From the NCBI RefSeq assembly GCF_905475395.1, contig NC_058337.1, positions 12,388,983 to 12,452,982 of the forward strand: 64,000 nucleotides of DNA. The letters are read 5' to 3'. Position 1 is the first letter of the stretch; each line of letters begins with the position of its first letter. The stretch comes from Chrysoperla carnea (Eukaryota; Arthropoda; Insecta; Neuroptera; Chrysopidae). The position numbers and the translations under genes are program-made. The notes under the pieces were generated by a model. That model did no database searches and was not told where the DNA came from. It saw nothing but the letters and a program-made list of their open reading frames with translations. Shown piece after piece: positions 11,319 to 23,276 of the stretch.

Positions 11319-12060
11319 AAGAAATCCAAATTTTATATGAAGATAATACTGTAGGAAATAAAGCATTTGACCAAGGTGTAAACTCCTCGTCAGTAGATTT
11401 ATATGGGAGCTGGTGGAAAATGTTTGCCTGAGTGTACTTTAAAAAGTCATATACATGCGAACTTGTGCTTTTTCGATTTACTCCCATAGGGTGGGAAAGA
11501 AGCACCCTACTTCCGGACAACACATTCTCTTTACTTTACATTATATTGTATAAAATAAAAAACTTGTATAAAATAAAAAACAAAAAACTATTGTATTTTA
11601 TATTATGAACAATTCCCAGCATTTTTTGATTCTTCACATTTTTTATTTAGCCTCACTGTTTTCGAGATAAGAGCATTTGAAAAAATAAAATGTGGATTTA
11701 CGCCGAAAACCGATAGTGTTGAAAAATAAAGATTATCTTGTGGTTCCGGTCAAAAATTTAGTTTGAAATTAACTAGATATTGTATTTTAGACGATTTTAA
11801 GTATTTTTATTGCCGAAAATAAAGATTATTTTGTGGTTCTGGTCAAAAATTTGATGTGAAAGCTATAAGACATTTTCTTTCGAACAATTTTTGACCCTTG
11901 ATATTTTTTACTTCAACTCGCCATTTTCGATATATAAGCGTTTGAAAAAAACTCGCCTTTAAGTCTTAATTTCAGCTATACCTACCTACATTAAAAAAAT
12001 GTATTTTTAATTATTTTATTTTAGTTTTTACACTTATGTATCGAAAAAGGTGAGATAAGA
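11319..12060 (+). other. 3' flank of zinc-finger gene, gene-free
   Basis: An AATAAA at about 11358 lies roughly 40 bp after the stop and could serve as a poly(A) signal. More AATAAA-type matches occur at 11550-11580. Beyond that the DNA is AT-rich, with two diverged direct copies of aataaagattat (about 11727 and 11819). No gene is seen. Confidence 0.5.
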
Positions 12061-12069
12061 TAAAAATTT

Positions 12070-12155
12070 GTATACCATGTATATATGAAATATCCCAAGT
12101 ATGTAACACGATAACTCAAAAACGAAAAGAGATATCAAGATGAATTTTTTTGAAA
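12070..12155 (-). repeat. Internally deleted dispersed repeat R1 remnant
   Basis: tataccatgtatatatgaaat (R1 end) is joined directly to cacgataactcaaaaacgaa and gatatcaagatg. About 150 bp of the usual R1 interior is missing. Confidence 0.7.
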
Positions 12156-12419
12156 CAAGATTGTTCTGAAGATGACTAACAAGTTAAAATGTACATAAAC
12201 AAAATATTTTGATAGACAAAATTTTTTTAATAAAGTGGATTTTAATAAAATGCGTTAATTAATGTTAATAACTTCCAAAAATTAACGCTCTCAAACTAAA
12301 ATTATTAATCTTCTCTTTAGAATAACAGAAATATGTTCTGTATTTATGTGCAATAATTTTTTTATGTAGCACGAAATTTTTGTCGAATATCAATCGTGAC
12401 ATATACGCATGTATGCCAT

Positions 12420-13000
12420 TGTGAATCGTTTTAAGACGGTTCTATACACAGTTTTCAATGGCGTGAAACTTTATAATTTTATTAAGACTCTTCTTAAACA
12501 TTCGTCGGTGGAAGAAAATGTTTATAAAGAAAAGCGGTTTTCCAGATAAAAATGGTTAAAGTTACAATTGAATTTCAAGCACTGCGATTATACCCTTTAC
12601 TCTATCGATTTGAAATTTGGATATGTTTTAGGTACTCATTTTCGAAAATCTTGTTAATTTGCACAATTTTCATTGTTCATACTTAGCTACGTTTTCGTAT
12701 TCCATTATATATGAATGTGAACAGTGGAAATTGGGAAAATTAACAGGATTTTCGAAAAATAAAAGTAACCAGGGCAGGTAGAATATGAGTACCTATAGCA
12801 TATTCAAATTTTCAATTGAGTAAAGGGTATAATGGCAGTGCTTGAAATTCAAATGTAACTTGAACCATTCTTATCTGGAAAACCGCTTTTCTTTGTAAAT
12901 ATTTTTTTCCACCAATGAATATTTAAGAGGAGTCTTAATGAAATTATAAAGTTTCACGCCATTGAAAAATGTGTATAGAACCGTCTTAACTATGGTCACA
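12420..13000. repeat. Large fold-back element, ~240 bp arms
   Basis: The left arm at about 12425-12665 pairs with the right arm at about 12745-12995. Landmarks in order on the left are gacggttctatacaca, atggcgtgaaactttataat, gaaaagcggttttccag, aatttcaagcactg, taccctttactc and ttttcgaaaatc; each returns on the right as its reverse complement in the opposite order. The loop is about 80 bp. It encodes no protein. It fits a long-TIR non-autonomous DNA transposon and could give a long hairpin RNA if transcribed. Confidence 0.8.
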
Positions 13001-13264
13001 ATGTCATTCAAACTTCCAAGTTCCTACATACTATTGTTGTAAACCGTGCAGAGAATCAACTTGAAACTTATACAGAAGGTGTATTAAATAAACTCATTAA
13101 TTGGAATAATTAAAATGGGAACTAATGTTCTGGTAAAAGTATTCATGGGCTAGGGCAGCTAATATGGGCAGCTTTTGGTCCTGGGAAGGAGGACAGTTAT
13201 TTTTTGGTTAGAGGGGGGCAAAATTGAGTAAATTCCACAGTACTTTGGCATATACATGTACTTT

Positions 13265-13915
13265 AATAACTTAATCCATTTCCGGTTGTCCGTTTGAATA
13301 TCTGTCCGTCCGTCAACACGAATACTCAAAAACGAAAAGAGATATCAATTTGAAATTTTTTAGCTTGCTCAGGACGTAAACAGTGAGGTTGAGTGAGGGT
13401 CTTGGGTACGTAAAATCCATCTTGTATACCATTAGAGATAAATCAAAAGTTTAAATGTAAACAATGTTCCTTATAAAAAAATAAAGAATTAGCCACATAG
13501 AATTGATATTCCCATATAATACATACTATATAATTTGCGTCCTCATGGGTAAACAGTGATGTTTATGAAAAAATGTTTCAAACAAAAGTTATAAGGAACA
13601 TTTTTTACATTTAAACTTTTGTTCTATCTCTAACGATTTACAAGATGGGTGCTACGGACCCAAGATCCAGTTGTCCTATGGTACTCATTTACGATCTCGA
13701 CCTCACTTTGTACGTCCTGAGTACGCTATAAAAATTTCAGCTTAATATATTTTTTTGTTTTTTAATTATCGTGCTGATAGACAGACAGACAGGCGGACAG
13801 AATTTGTTGATTTTATGAACACCTACACCAAAATTTTGTTTGTAGCATAAATAATTTTAAGAGTTACAAACTTGGGACTAAACTTAGTATACCTTGATAT
13901 ATTTCATACATAGTA
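13265..13915. repeat. Two R1 pieces head-to-head (inverted pair)
   Basis: 13268-13490 is a minus-oriented R1 segment (ccggttgtccg to aatgttccttataaaaaa). 13495-13913 is a plus-oriented segment (cctcatgggtaaacagtgatg to cttgggactaaacttagtat). Together they form an inverted repeat with about 200 bp of mutual complementarity. Neither half has both R1 ends. Confidence 0.75.
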
Positions 13916-13942
13916 AGTGCAAGCCCTGGCATCCAACAGTTT

Positions 13943-13995
13943 CTATACAGGGTATTTCAACAGTTAACTCAGTGAATTGTTTGTTTTCACTTATT
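13943..13995 (-). repeat. R1 terminal fragment
   Basis: It carries only the R1 left-end sequence in reverse (ggtatttcaacagttaactc, then gtgaattgtttgttttcact). Similar solo ends occur at 52168. Confidence 0.65.
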
Positions 13996-13999
13996 ACTA

Positions 14000-14566
14000 T
14001 TTCTAATTGATCTTGGATTACGAAAATGGGGGTAAAATTAAATAGAACTTTTAGTATATTGCAAGATTTTTATTTATTGTAAACTGGATTATACAAGTTT
14101 ATATAATAAACAAGCAATATTTAAATTGCAGTTGGTAGTAGATTCAAAAAATTACTTTTTTGTATTAATTATATATGATGCATTGTATATTCCAAAGCAA
14201 TGTATGCAGTATGGTTTGTTTCATTGATTGATTTTTATTTTTATTATATTTAACATTCCATGTAGATTGTAGGTATTGTATTTATTTGTAATATAAGCAG
14301 AAGTACATTCATTAACCAAAGAGTATAGTTTTAGTAAACAAAACATCTTCAGAATTGTATTATTTTTATTTATTTTTTTATGAAATATTATTTCGTCTAA
14401 TGTCTAGTGGAAGTATACTACAATAGAAACGAATCTACATTTCATATCTTATTTAACTTAAAAATGCACAGCATTGACTAATGTTTTTAAATTTATAGCT
14501 ACGTTCATAATGAAAATAAATTATTAAAAACAAATAAAAATTCACTAATACAAGTATCACAGCATT
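14000..14566. other. Gene-free AT-rich stretch
   Basis: No repeat from the other families and no coding signal was noticed here. Confidence 0.45.
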
Positions 14567-14755
14567 ATGGATGCTATTCTTGAATCTTTCTGCTTGCGAA
14601 ATAATGAAGAATATGACACGGCAGTGCTGGTTTTAGGGCGGAAGCGACCGGTGCGCAAGGTTCGACAACGCGTCATTCACACCAGTTCAACTGAACCACT
14701 TAATGTTAATACCTGCTTCTATCGATCTAAAGGAAAACCAATCTCAGTGTATTAA
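14567..14755 (+). CDS. Small basic ORF, doubtful, unrecognised
   Basis: A 62-codon ATG-started frame is locally richer in GC and in varied residues than its surroundings. It contains a basic patch, GRKRPVRKVRQRVIH. It ends in TAA, but a second protein-like stretch follows in another register at about 14829-14960 (PQTRLRRIKRRPRAYIYEG). The two could be a frameshifted remnant of one longer basic protein or a transposon piece. I recognise no family. It could equally be chance; nothing shows a promoter or splice sites. Confidence 0.25.
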   Translation: MDAILESFCLRNNEEYDTAVLVLGRKRPVRKVRQRVIHTSSTEPLNVNTCFYRSKGKPISVY

Positions 14756-14960
14756 CTTTTATAAATTTATCTTCGAGGAGTGATCATGAGTATTCAGCAT
14801 CTCTAACACGACCTGTCATTTCGTAACAGCAACTGAATTATCATTCAAACTTGATACGCAGCCATTTTTCAAACCACAAACGCGACTAAGGCGCATTAAA
14901 CGTAGACCCCGTGCTTATATCTATGAAGGAAACATTTTTTCATCAAACGCAAGACTTTTC

Positions 14961-16600
14961 TAACACGTGGAATTTCTTGTTTAACATTGAAAAAATCGCA
15001 AAAAAACTAGCCCATAAAAGCCAAGTTTTTATTATGCTCCATCGAAAAATCCAAAAGTATACTATAATTAAAATTTTTTAAAGGTTTTTTGTAATCTTCG
15101 CCACGAGTCTACCTGCAAAGTTTCAGCTGGATTGAATCACGGAAAAAGGGTTAAAAATCGATCCAAAGTTTTTTAGCAGATAAGCAGACACAACGAGTGA
15201 ACAGAAAGGGAATAAAAAGTAGAAATTATGCGATATTGTGTACTGCAAGAAAAGTAAACGGTCAATTTTAAATCTGATATTGATGGAGATTTGTAGTGCG
15301 ATAAAACAAGAAGCACATAATGCCAAAAGAAGCCCGTCGGCCACTGAAGATCGAATTTTAGGGAGATAAAGCACCCATTAAAGTAATGTCTCTAAACTTT
15401 AATTACAATTCGCGTAGGGATGAAAGTTGATATCATCATGAATAATTCCGCTAACACTGGAGTCAAAATCCATAAGGCAGCTACATGTTTGATCTCTTTC
15501 GGTGATCTAACGACTCTCCTTTATAGCTTGTGTGTCGTGAAACCCCATTTTCACTTTCACTGAAAGTATTCACCTAACAAATCAGGTCCAAAGCAAGAGC
15601 TGTACAGGTAGGGTTGAAATGAAAGATTTATTTGATGGAGATTATTTGACAACAGCCCTCTACGTCTGAGTCTTCTCTACTGTTTGGTGGTTAATGCAAA
15701 ACAGCAATTAACCGTAACGTATCTTGTATTACAAAGCTGTGTGATATTCTCTACGATCTCGCAAGTCGAAATATTTAAAAATAGGGCGGTCTCATATCCT
15801 TAACAAAGAAAATACAAACATTTTCAATATGTTTAATAAACATAAACCTCGAAAAAAAATTAAAGTAAAACCAAATCGTAATCTAATATTACCTAAATAC
15901 ATAAATAGCAATTAATAGGCCTAAAATTTCAAATTCATTTTAACAGCCATACATAATTTATGTTAGTCCGCATTATGTCCCAAATAAATCTTTTATTATT
16001 TAAAAAAAATTTATAGGCGAAGTCGAAAAGCAAAATAAATTCTGATGGTAAACGCATGAAATAAAATTACAATACATTATCAAATTTCATAAAATGGTAC
16101 AGTCAATATTTTTAAATTTAGCACCTCTATAGAATACTAAAAGTTTTACGTTGCTTATGAAGTACATTATTAATATTTGTACCCCGGAAGCATAGGGCTT
16201 CATGTACAAACAGATTTTATTCCGACTCGCTAAAACAATAAAAAAAGAGGTACCAAAACTCGAGCTGGGGTAACACAAAGAAGATAAAAAATATGGTTTG
16301 GTCAATTATCGAGTTAGCTATTTTGCCGTATTGGAGCTTCGTCCAAAAAATGGATAGAATTATGCATAGAGCACAGAGCAGCAAACGTGGTCAGGGGCAA
16401 AAATGGGCAAATAGGACCAAATTTGACCCATATTAACTTCTTTGTTTTCCCGAAAATAAAAAATTCTCGTTAAAGGCGCTCATTTTTTAATCAATCGCGT
16501 AGATAAAACAAGTTATTAAATACTACCTCGAAAAGTGTCATAAAAAATAGACAGGAAAAAAAGTTGGCAAAAAATGGCATTTACTTTGAATCCCACAAAA
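14961..16600. other. Gene-free stretch
   Basis: Mixed-composition DNA with no coding frame longer than about 80 codons and no recognised domain. The short minus-strand ORFs at 15123-15374 and 16087-16305 have no recognisable motifs and atypical composition for protein, so they are not called. Confidence 0.45.
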
Positions 16601-17340
16601 TAAATATTAAAAAATAAACGAAAAATGCGTGTTTTATTTAAAAATTCTTCGTACTTTTTTGATCCAACATTTTTTGTATCTTTGTTACAGGTATCCCTGC
16701 GAATTTATTTTGTGTCGCTTCTAAGGATTTCACAGAACTATCGAAGTAATTACTAAGATATAACAATCTTTATTTCTCTAAACATCTAAAACTATAATTA
16801 TTATTTCATTGTGAATGTAGCAAAATATTATCGAAGCCATACTATATTATAGACCATTATATTTCTCACTATTGGACCCAAAAATTAAAATGAATAATAC
16901 AACACTGAAAATAAATGAAAATTCGACTACTATATGTTAATTCCTTCTGATTTAAGACAATTAAATATAAAAGAAAATGGTACTAATATTTTCAAATAAG
17001 GAATTGCAACACAATTTTCGCATATATGACTAATATACAAGTTTTATATAATAAAATATTGATTTTTTATTTGTATTATTCCTTGTTTGAAAATGTTAAC
17101 TGATAAGTTATGAAGATATTATTATTTAGTGATCTGTATTTAAATATTTATTAATGTATAAAAACAAAAAAATCTACTTAATAACTTTTATTGCAATTTA
17201 TTGAAAAATTTCGAACAGCCGTCTTTATATTCTTAACTTACGCAAATCTGACTGATACGAGCGAGATGTTAATCATCTTCTGAAAGTGATATATAGGAAA
17301 AACCAATCAGAGTATCAAACATTTTAATTATTCAACAAAA
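16601..17340. other. Gene-free AT-rich stretch
   Basis: Nothing beyond high AT content was seen. Confidence 0.45.
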
Positions 17341-17840
17341 TGATTCCATACCAATAGGGTACTTTCGCTAGTGAAAAATAAATTATGAATTTTGATAAAA
17401 ATTAAAATTTATGTTGAAATAAACTTAAATTTTCTGATTTTGAGTCATAAAAGCACATTATTGTTTTATTATATTAAAATTTAAAGTCGTAAATTTTAAT
17501 CTGCATATCACGTGACCTAAACACGAGTCGCCATAATGTGACATCATATATCAAAAATAATATGCATTAATTACTAATTTGTTGATGGCTTTCATAGTAA
17601 TTGTAAATTATGTTACTAACAACTTTATTTATACATACAATAATTACATACACGCCTATTGTTTTTACCAATATTACGTCATCAAAATAGCTGACAGAGT
17701 TTTTGCGATAATAAAAAATGTTTAAAATTTAATAAAATTTTTATGGCATGAAAGTGTGTTTATTTTGCCAAAATATATTTTTCTGTGGCTTTTAAATCAA
17801 CATTTTGAAGTACTTTTTCAAACATAGTAGAATACCCTAT
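17341..17840. repeat. Dispersed repeat R13 copy
   Basis: The end region (ttgaagtactttttcaaa, then catagtagaat) is the reverse complement of 35775-35810 (ctactatatttgaaaaagtac). The nearby ctgtggctttt segment at 17781 matches the aaaagccacca block at 35826 in inverted form. It is the second copy of a low-copy repeat whose ends are not defined. Confidence 0.5.
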
Positions 17841-19126
17841 AAATAATATCAGGATCCTTCCATCTATCAAACCAGGACCTTATCAAATAAGAAAAAATGA
17901 CTGATGATTTTTCCACTGAATTTATGATTTGAGTAAATTTAGAAATATAATTCCAATGCGAAAATTTAAATGCTCAATTAAATACTATTGAAAATTATGC
18001 CAGACTGAAACAAAAATAAATTTTGGTTTCCATTTTTGATGATGAATATTTATTGGACTTAGCGAAAAGTGAGAGTAATATTTGTTTATATCTACCTTAG
18101 TTTCGAGGTATCGAAGCCTGGAGATATAGAAATCATTATTTTAGAATAACTATGATCCGTGCGTTACTTTGCACCCCCAAGTAGGCAAACGTACGTCATA
18201 TAAATTACGAATATCATAAAATAAAAAATCAGTTTTAATCTTGGATACGTTCCCTTGATGATTATTGTTACTAATTTTCGTTAATTTTTTAATTTGAATA
18301 ATGAGATAGATGTAAAGTATTTAATTTTATTAATAAACAATACTTTCACCATATTTTAACTCGCAAAGCAAATTTGTTTTGTGATTTGGCAGCCCAAATA
18401 ATTTTAAAAAATTATTCTGGAACCTAAAAATTTTGTGAGTATTTAGTAATGAAATTTATGAGTGTTTTGTAAGTATCACAATTATTTTGTTATAAATTAT
18501 TGAAACTTCCTCATCAAATAACTTTTCCAAATATCAATTGATCAACTTATGATTAATTCTCCGTAAAATAATGTATTATAGAGCAAAACAATTAAAAGTT
18601 ATGAATTTCCTGATATGTTTAATATAAATTTTGTTTGAAATTTTAACAATCTAAAAACAATTTTATATATATGTGGACGGACAGTTTTCATAAGTATCTC
18701 CTCTCTTCTATTCAATACAAAACACTTAAATTGAAAATTTTCACATTGGAATTTTCGGCGATGCATTTTTTTTTACTTAAATACTAAAAATTTAAAACCA
18801 ATAATATATTGGGTAAGTCGAGTACTTTGTCGATATAAAAAATCAACAATTAATTAAACTTTGAATAAAATATATTTAATAAATTGTAATAATCATTACG
18901 ATCATACATAATAATTATTTTAAAAAACGAAAAAAAAGAAGAAATTAATAAACAAATAAATAACGAATAAAACAAAAATTCACACAAAAATGTCTTTTCA
19001 AAAATTATAAAAATTACCTTTATAATGAAGACATTTGGTGAAATATGAAATTTAGAATAAAGATTTTTTTAATAAATATATTATATGTATATAAACAGAT
19101 TATAAAATTCGTAAAATAATCACAAT
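17841..19126. other. Gene-free stretch and 3' flank of the FAM13 gene
   Basis: AT-rich. Part of 18020-18120 resembles the AT fold-back family seen at 2565 (gcgaaaagtgagagtaa). On the minus strand an ATTAAA at about 19068-19073 lies roughly 55 bases after the FAM13 stop codon and is a candidate poly(A) signal; the next AATAAA is near 18324. Confidence 0.45.
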
Positions 19127-19567
19127 TTATGTTCCATTCTTATTTTGTCGTTTTTTTTCTATAAGTATTTCAATTAATTTTAATTTCCCTTTTAATTGTT
19201 TATAAATGAAATAAGTACTTTCCATTGATGACCGTTCATCTTTCTGTAATTTTCGACCAGTTTTCATTTCAAATTCATGTTCGTGTTCTTTTAATGAGCG
19301 TCGTGTTTGTTTCTTTTCTTCGCGTGTTAACCGTTGTTGTTCCAGTAATTCATCTAATGATAAAGCGTGTAAGTTTTCATTGACAGATGAGGTGTCTGTA
19401 TCACTACTGTCCATACTACCACCAGGTGTATTCGAAGGAGAATCCTCGTCATCATTGTCATTATCATCGCCATCGCGATCATTTTCTTGAATTGGTGTTG
19501 ATACGAAATTCATTGTTTCATGTTCTAATATTGTACCCAATTCTGTAATACTGTTATTTAGTTTTGC
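19127..19567 (-). CDS. FAM13-family protein, last coding exon (exon d)
   Basis: The terminal 146 residues of the FAM13 homologue, ending in TAA at 19127-19129. The exon opens after a ttttag acceptor at 19568-19569 in phase 0, matching the donor of the exon at 22314. It starts with a stretch like the LxPIIEGET region of vertebrate FAM13 proteins (here LGTILEHETMNF), goes through an acidic Asp-rich linker, and ends with the family's conserved C-terminal coiled coil: LSLDELLEQQRLTREEKKQ, then RRSLKEHEHEFEMKTGRKLQK, then YKQLKGKLKLIEILI. That C-terminal order is diagnostic for FAM13A/B/C. FAM13 proteins are cytoplasmic/nuclear scaffolds; the biochemical role in insects is not established. Confidence 0.9.
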   Translation of the reverse strand, partial: AKLNNSITELGTILEHETMNFVSTPIQENDRDGDDNDNDDEDSPSNTPGGSMDSSDTDTSSVNENLHALSLDELLEQQRLTREEKKQTRRSLKEHEHEFEMKTGRKLQKDERSSMESTYFIYKQLKGKLKLIEILIEKKRQNKNGT

Positions 19568-22313
19568 CTAAAACAAAAGACAAGTGTTAGTGGTCGATGT
19601 CAAAATATCATTTTGGTATCGATTTTAAGGCAACTTGGTGAATCTAGTTTAAAATTTATCTAGTTAGAATATGTCTTTTACAAAATTTAAAATGGCAGAT
19701 TCAATATAGCAGAAAAGCAAACGTGGACTAAAATGGTCACTGAAAGATTTTCGAGATAGCTGATCCCAATTCTGGTGTGACATATAGAAAGTAAGAACAA
19801 AATGCAGTTTTTTAAAGGAAAATAAACAAGGAAAGTAGATTAAAATCTCCACTCAGATATTTTTGAGGTCGCTGATCATCATTTTGAAGTGAAAATTCAA
19901 AATGGCAATTCTACTATGGCTATTCAATAAACTAAATTATTTAATTGTATATCGAAATATGAGGAAATACACGGTAAAAAAATTTAAGATTATGTGAGCA
20001 TATAAGCAGCATAATTGCCAACATATTTCAGCATAATTTCTGAAAATTGGGAGCTAGGGTTTTTTGAGTCATTGAATCAAAATTTAATATTAGTTTTATG
20101 TTTTTCGTATTTAAAAAGGGATACCTAAAATCAAAATTATATTTAGATAGGGGGACGTTATACTCTACTGTAAATATGACCAGTCCTTAATCACAAAACT
20201 AAAGGGTGAAGTTTGGGTAAAGTATCGTATAGTATTTAAGAGAGGTGACCCTCAAACAAAGGCTGAAATAGCTAAAAATAAAAAATTTCTGAAAATCGGT
20301 ATCTTGGAGTTTTTTAATAATATTAATTTGTTTCTGTGAGTGGGTTTGTTTCAAAAATTTTTGGGGACCCCTAAAAGCTAGCTACGCTACAGCTGTTATG
20401 CTATTTACAACGATGTATTATAAAAGGTAAGATTCCATTTGAAAATTTTTCCTCCGTCTCCACAATCTTAGGGTTTGAGGGTAGATAAAGAACAAAAATA
20501 GGCATCACAATTTTTGTTGAAAGAGAATTTCAACATTCCCATCTTTTATACAGGCACTAAACTAAAATATATAAAATTACAAAAGATAATGAAGTTTTAA
20601 GCGTCATATTCTAAGAAATATTGTGTAATATATGTATAATGTATAAACATCTTTATAGATAAGCACACACACTGAAAATATTATGCTATTTAGAGACCAT
20701 ACACACATTGAAAAAGAGTGTATTTTTCAAATTCATCCTACCACCATTAAATATATCATTTTTAAGTGTTGCATATTTTTTGTCCACAAAATACATCAAA
20801 TCCAAAAACTGCAAAAGAATTTTCTTAGAAATTTATTTTATATATCGCTCTGTTCTTATAATGTGGTAGCTTTAGGGCACTATAATAAAATACAGTCAAA
20901 CCTGGATAAAGGACAAAATTCCTCTTGGTCGAGGGATTATGATAGAGCGGTTTTTCGGGGTTTAATCTCATCGTCTAGACTTCTTCGATCATGATATTTT
21001 AGCAGCAAGTGAAATTTTTTATTTTTTTTATGCCGAAATTGTGCCTCGAAAAAAGTGAATTTTTGGGATGGAGAAATACTCGATTTTAATGGGATCATAG
21101 CCGTCGATTCACGAAAGATAAAAATTTTTTTAAATGTTATTTGTAAGCATTTATTAGTAACGTGTGCAATTTTCAGAGCTCTACGACCACCCATCCCAAA
21201 CAAATGCACTTTTTCGTTTCCCGATTTCAGCATCAAAAATTAAAAAATTTCACTTGCTACTAAAATATCATAATCGAAGAAGTCTAGACGATTAAGAGAT
21301 TAAACCCCGAAAAACTATACTACCATAATCCCTCGACTGAAGACTTCTGAATCTATTACTCATAACTTCACTCAACTTTAAAATCGAAAAACAAAGAAAG
21401 TTATAAGCAAATGTAAAAACGACTATTTTCGCTCATTTTGCAATTTTTTTGGCATCTACGCATCCAAATTGGACCACAGACGTCAATCGATAGGTTTTTT
21501 TGAGATCTAGAACTTTCCCATTTATTTTTTTTGCATTGGACGTCAACTTTTTTTTAATCGTAAGAAAACCGGTTTTTTGACTTTTGAGAATTTTTTCGAT
21601 TAAATTAGTCATTGATTAGCTGTAAACAAAAAACGCTATGATTTTTGGCTTGTTTTATTCTATAACAACGTATTTTTTGTTTTCTGTTAGCAATTATGTC
21701 AACCGTTTCACAGTTCATACTATTTTTGTGTTAGAATTTCAATATTTCATTTCTCGGTCAATTTTCAGGAAAAAATTTTGGACCAAAATAGATTACCTAT
21801 TTTCTTTCTGAATAAAGATAATATCGAAAATATTCACCTTTCCAATTTCCAGGTCCCGTCATTTTAATCTTCTAAAAACTCTATATGTGAGAAACAAGAA
21901 CCTCTATAAGAGAAAGTTGTTTTTGTTTCTTCGGTCGTAGATCTCTGTAACTGAGACTACATTATTTACCTGTACCTCTATAAGCGGATATCGAGCGTAC
22001 TTAACATATGCTATGTATGATCACCCATTCTTCAGTTTCGTGGAATTGATTAAAATTGTTTTTTCTCAAAACCTATATACATAACTAAAAAAAAACCACT
22101 CCGATACCTGCATAAGCGACAAACTGGTTTGGTGAGAAACCTTCATAAGCGAAAAAGATTGCGGTACCTTAAACTCCCGCTAATCCAGATTCGACTGTAT
22201 TAAGGCCTCTTAAAATAAAACTACTATAAAAGTTGAACTTGAACTCTTATATTACCAGGAGGGACTTTTCACAGCTCTTCTACTATTTTTAAAAATAATT
22301 TAAAAAAACTTAC
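19568..22313 (-). other. FAM13 intron c-d (2746 bp)
   Basis: The donor gtaagt lies at 22313 downwards and the acceptor ttttag ends at 19568. It contains a pogo-like element (20893-22197). Its other part, 19620-19930, shows a degraded duplication of a segment with aatggcagattc, then gctgatcccaattctg, and a second copy with gctgatcatcattttg. No other gene is seen; the ORFs inside are fortuitous. Confidence 0.8.
20893..22197. mobile_element. Non-autonomous pogo-like (Tc1/mariner) element, 1.3 kb
   Basis: The left end cagtcaaacctggata is inverted at the right end (tccagattcgactg), and both are flanked by TA, the Tc1/mariner target duplication. CAGTnRAACCT ends with internal cataagcg-type repeats are typical of pogo-like elements. 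Inside, 20927-21020 and 21245-21340 form a second inverted pair (gtcgagggattatgat ... and ... cataatccctcgac) with ~95 bp arms. There is no transposase. It lies 117 bp from the donor of the neighbouring FAM13 exon. A second, interrupted copy is at 50853-51700. Confidence 0.75.
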
Positions 22314-22529
22314 ATTTGTAGTTCTAGCAACAATACGTTTTAGTATTCGATATCTGTCATACAATGGACGTACAACATCCCGATCTTCTTTGCTAACTGG
22401 CCTGCCATGAATTGATTCCAAATGTAACAATGCTTTTTGAACAGCTATTTTTTCATCAATCAATTGTTCATCATTCATTTGATTGATTTCTTCATTTCGA
22501 TTTGCATGCTGTCTTTTCTCAGACAAACG
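22314..22529 (-). CDS. FAM13-family protein, exon c
   Basis: A 72-codon, phase 0-0 exon between acceptor attgcag (30/31 side at 22530) and donor gtaagt (22313). It encodes the most conserved block of the FAM13 family: RLSEKRQ, then the EEKxxxQKALL helix (here DEKIAVQKALLHLESIHGRP), then VSKEDRDVVRPLYDRYRILK. The GRPVxKExRxxxxPLYDRYR signature is unmistakable. Joined to the preceding exon it reads LVEVQK-RLSEKR, as expected from the family. The window's open reading frame runs past both splice sites, but those extra residues are intronic. Confidence 0.93.
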
Positions 22530-23276
22530 CTGCAATGAATGGGGTAATACAAGTTTGAAAAAATTCCCTGCTGTTTGAAGTTAGAAAAACAAATATTAGA
22601 AAATAATAAAATACAAAAACATAAATTAACGAAACCAAACTTTAAAAAAATAAATAAATATTATTCATAAACACAAAAATTTAGTTTTGTAAGTACATTC
22701 TCTGAAAGAAAATGCGGCTGCCACCTCTTCAATTCGAAATATCAGATAATTTAAATTCTTTTTCCGTAGCATTTTTTGCACTTGCCACCCACAATGAGCG
22801 TATAACTAATCAAAACTAACAACTTGACAAAGTTTTGTCCCCAATTTTTTATTGTTTTATGCAAGTGCAAAATACCTGAGATCGACAAAAAACTCTAATT
22901 CTATGAACAAAACACAACATGTTGACCGAAATAAAATATCCATATGATCTTTTGTTGAGCAGAAAAAAAAAACCAACTTTTAACCCTTAATTTTTTTATA
23001 AAAATTGAATGGTAAAAGATAAAAGATCGCGACTAATGTTAAATGACGCATTATTTTAAAATCTTCATTCTTCTAAAATCTTCGCCGCGACGAAGTCGTG
23101 GTTTTATCAATCTTTTCGTGGTTTTTATTCAACGCATTTTTAAATAAAAATAATCAATAAAATTGCTTTAGTTTTCTAACAAAAGTTTATCAGACTCGAC
23201 AACAAGGTTTAAACACTAGCGGTGGTTATACAATACAATGCGCTTTTTCAAAGCAGACGCTATCTTTGTACATTTA

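Noticed and set aside
20683..21243. ORFs at 20683-20994, 20937-21236 and 21055-21243
   Set aside because: They lie at and inside the pogo-like fold-back and overlap on both strands; no protein motif.
22269..22313. C-terminal extension of FAM13 exon c
   Set aside because: Residues after ARTTN are read through a consensus donor (gtaagt); joining to the next exon restores the family sequence.
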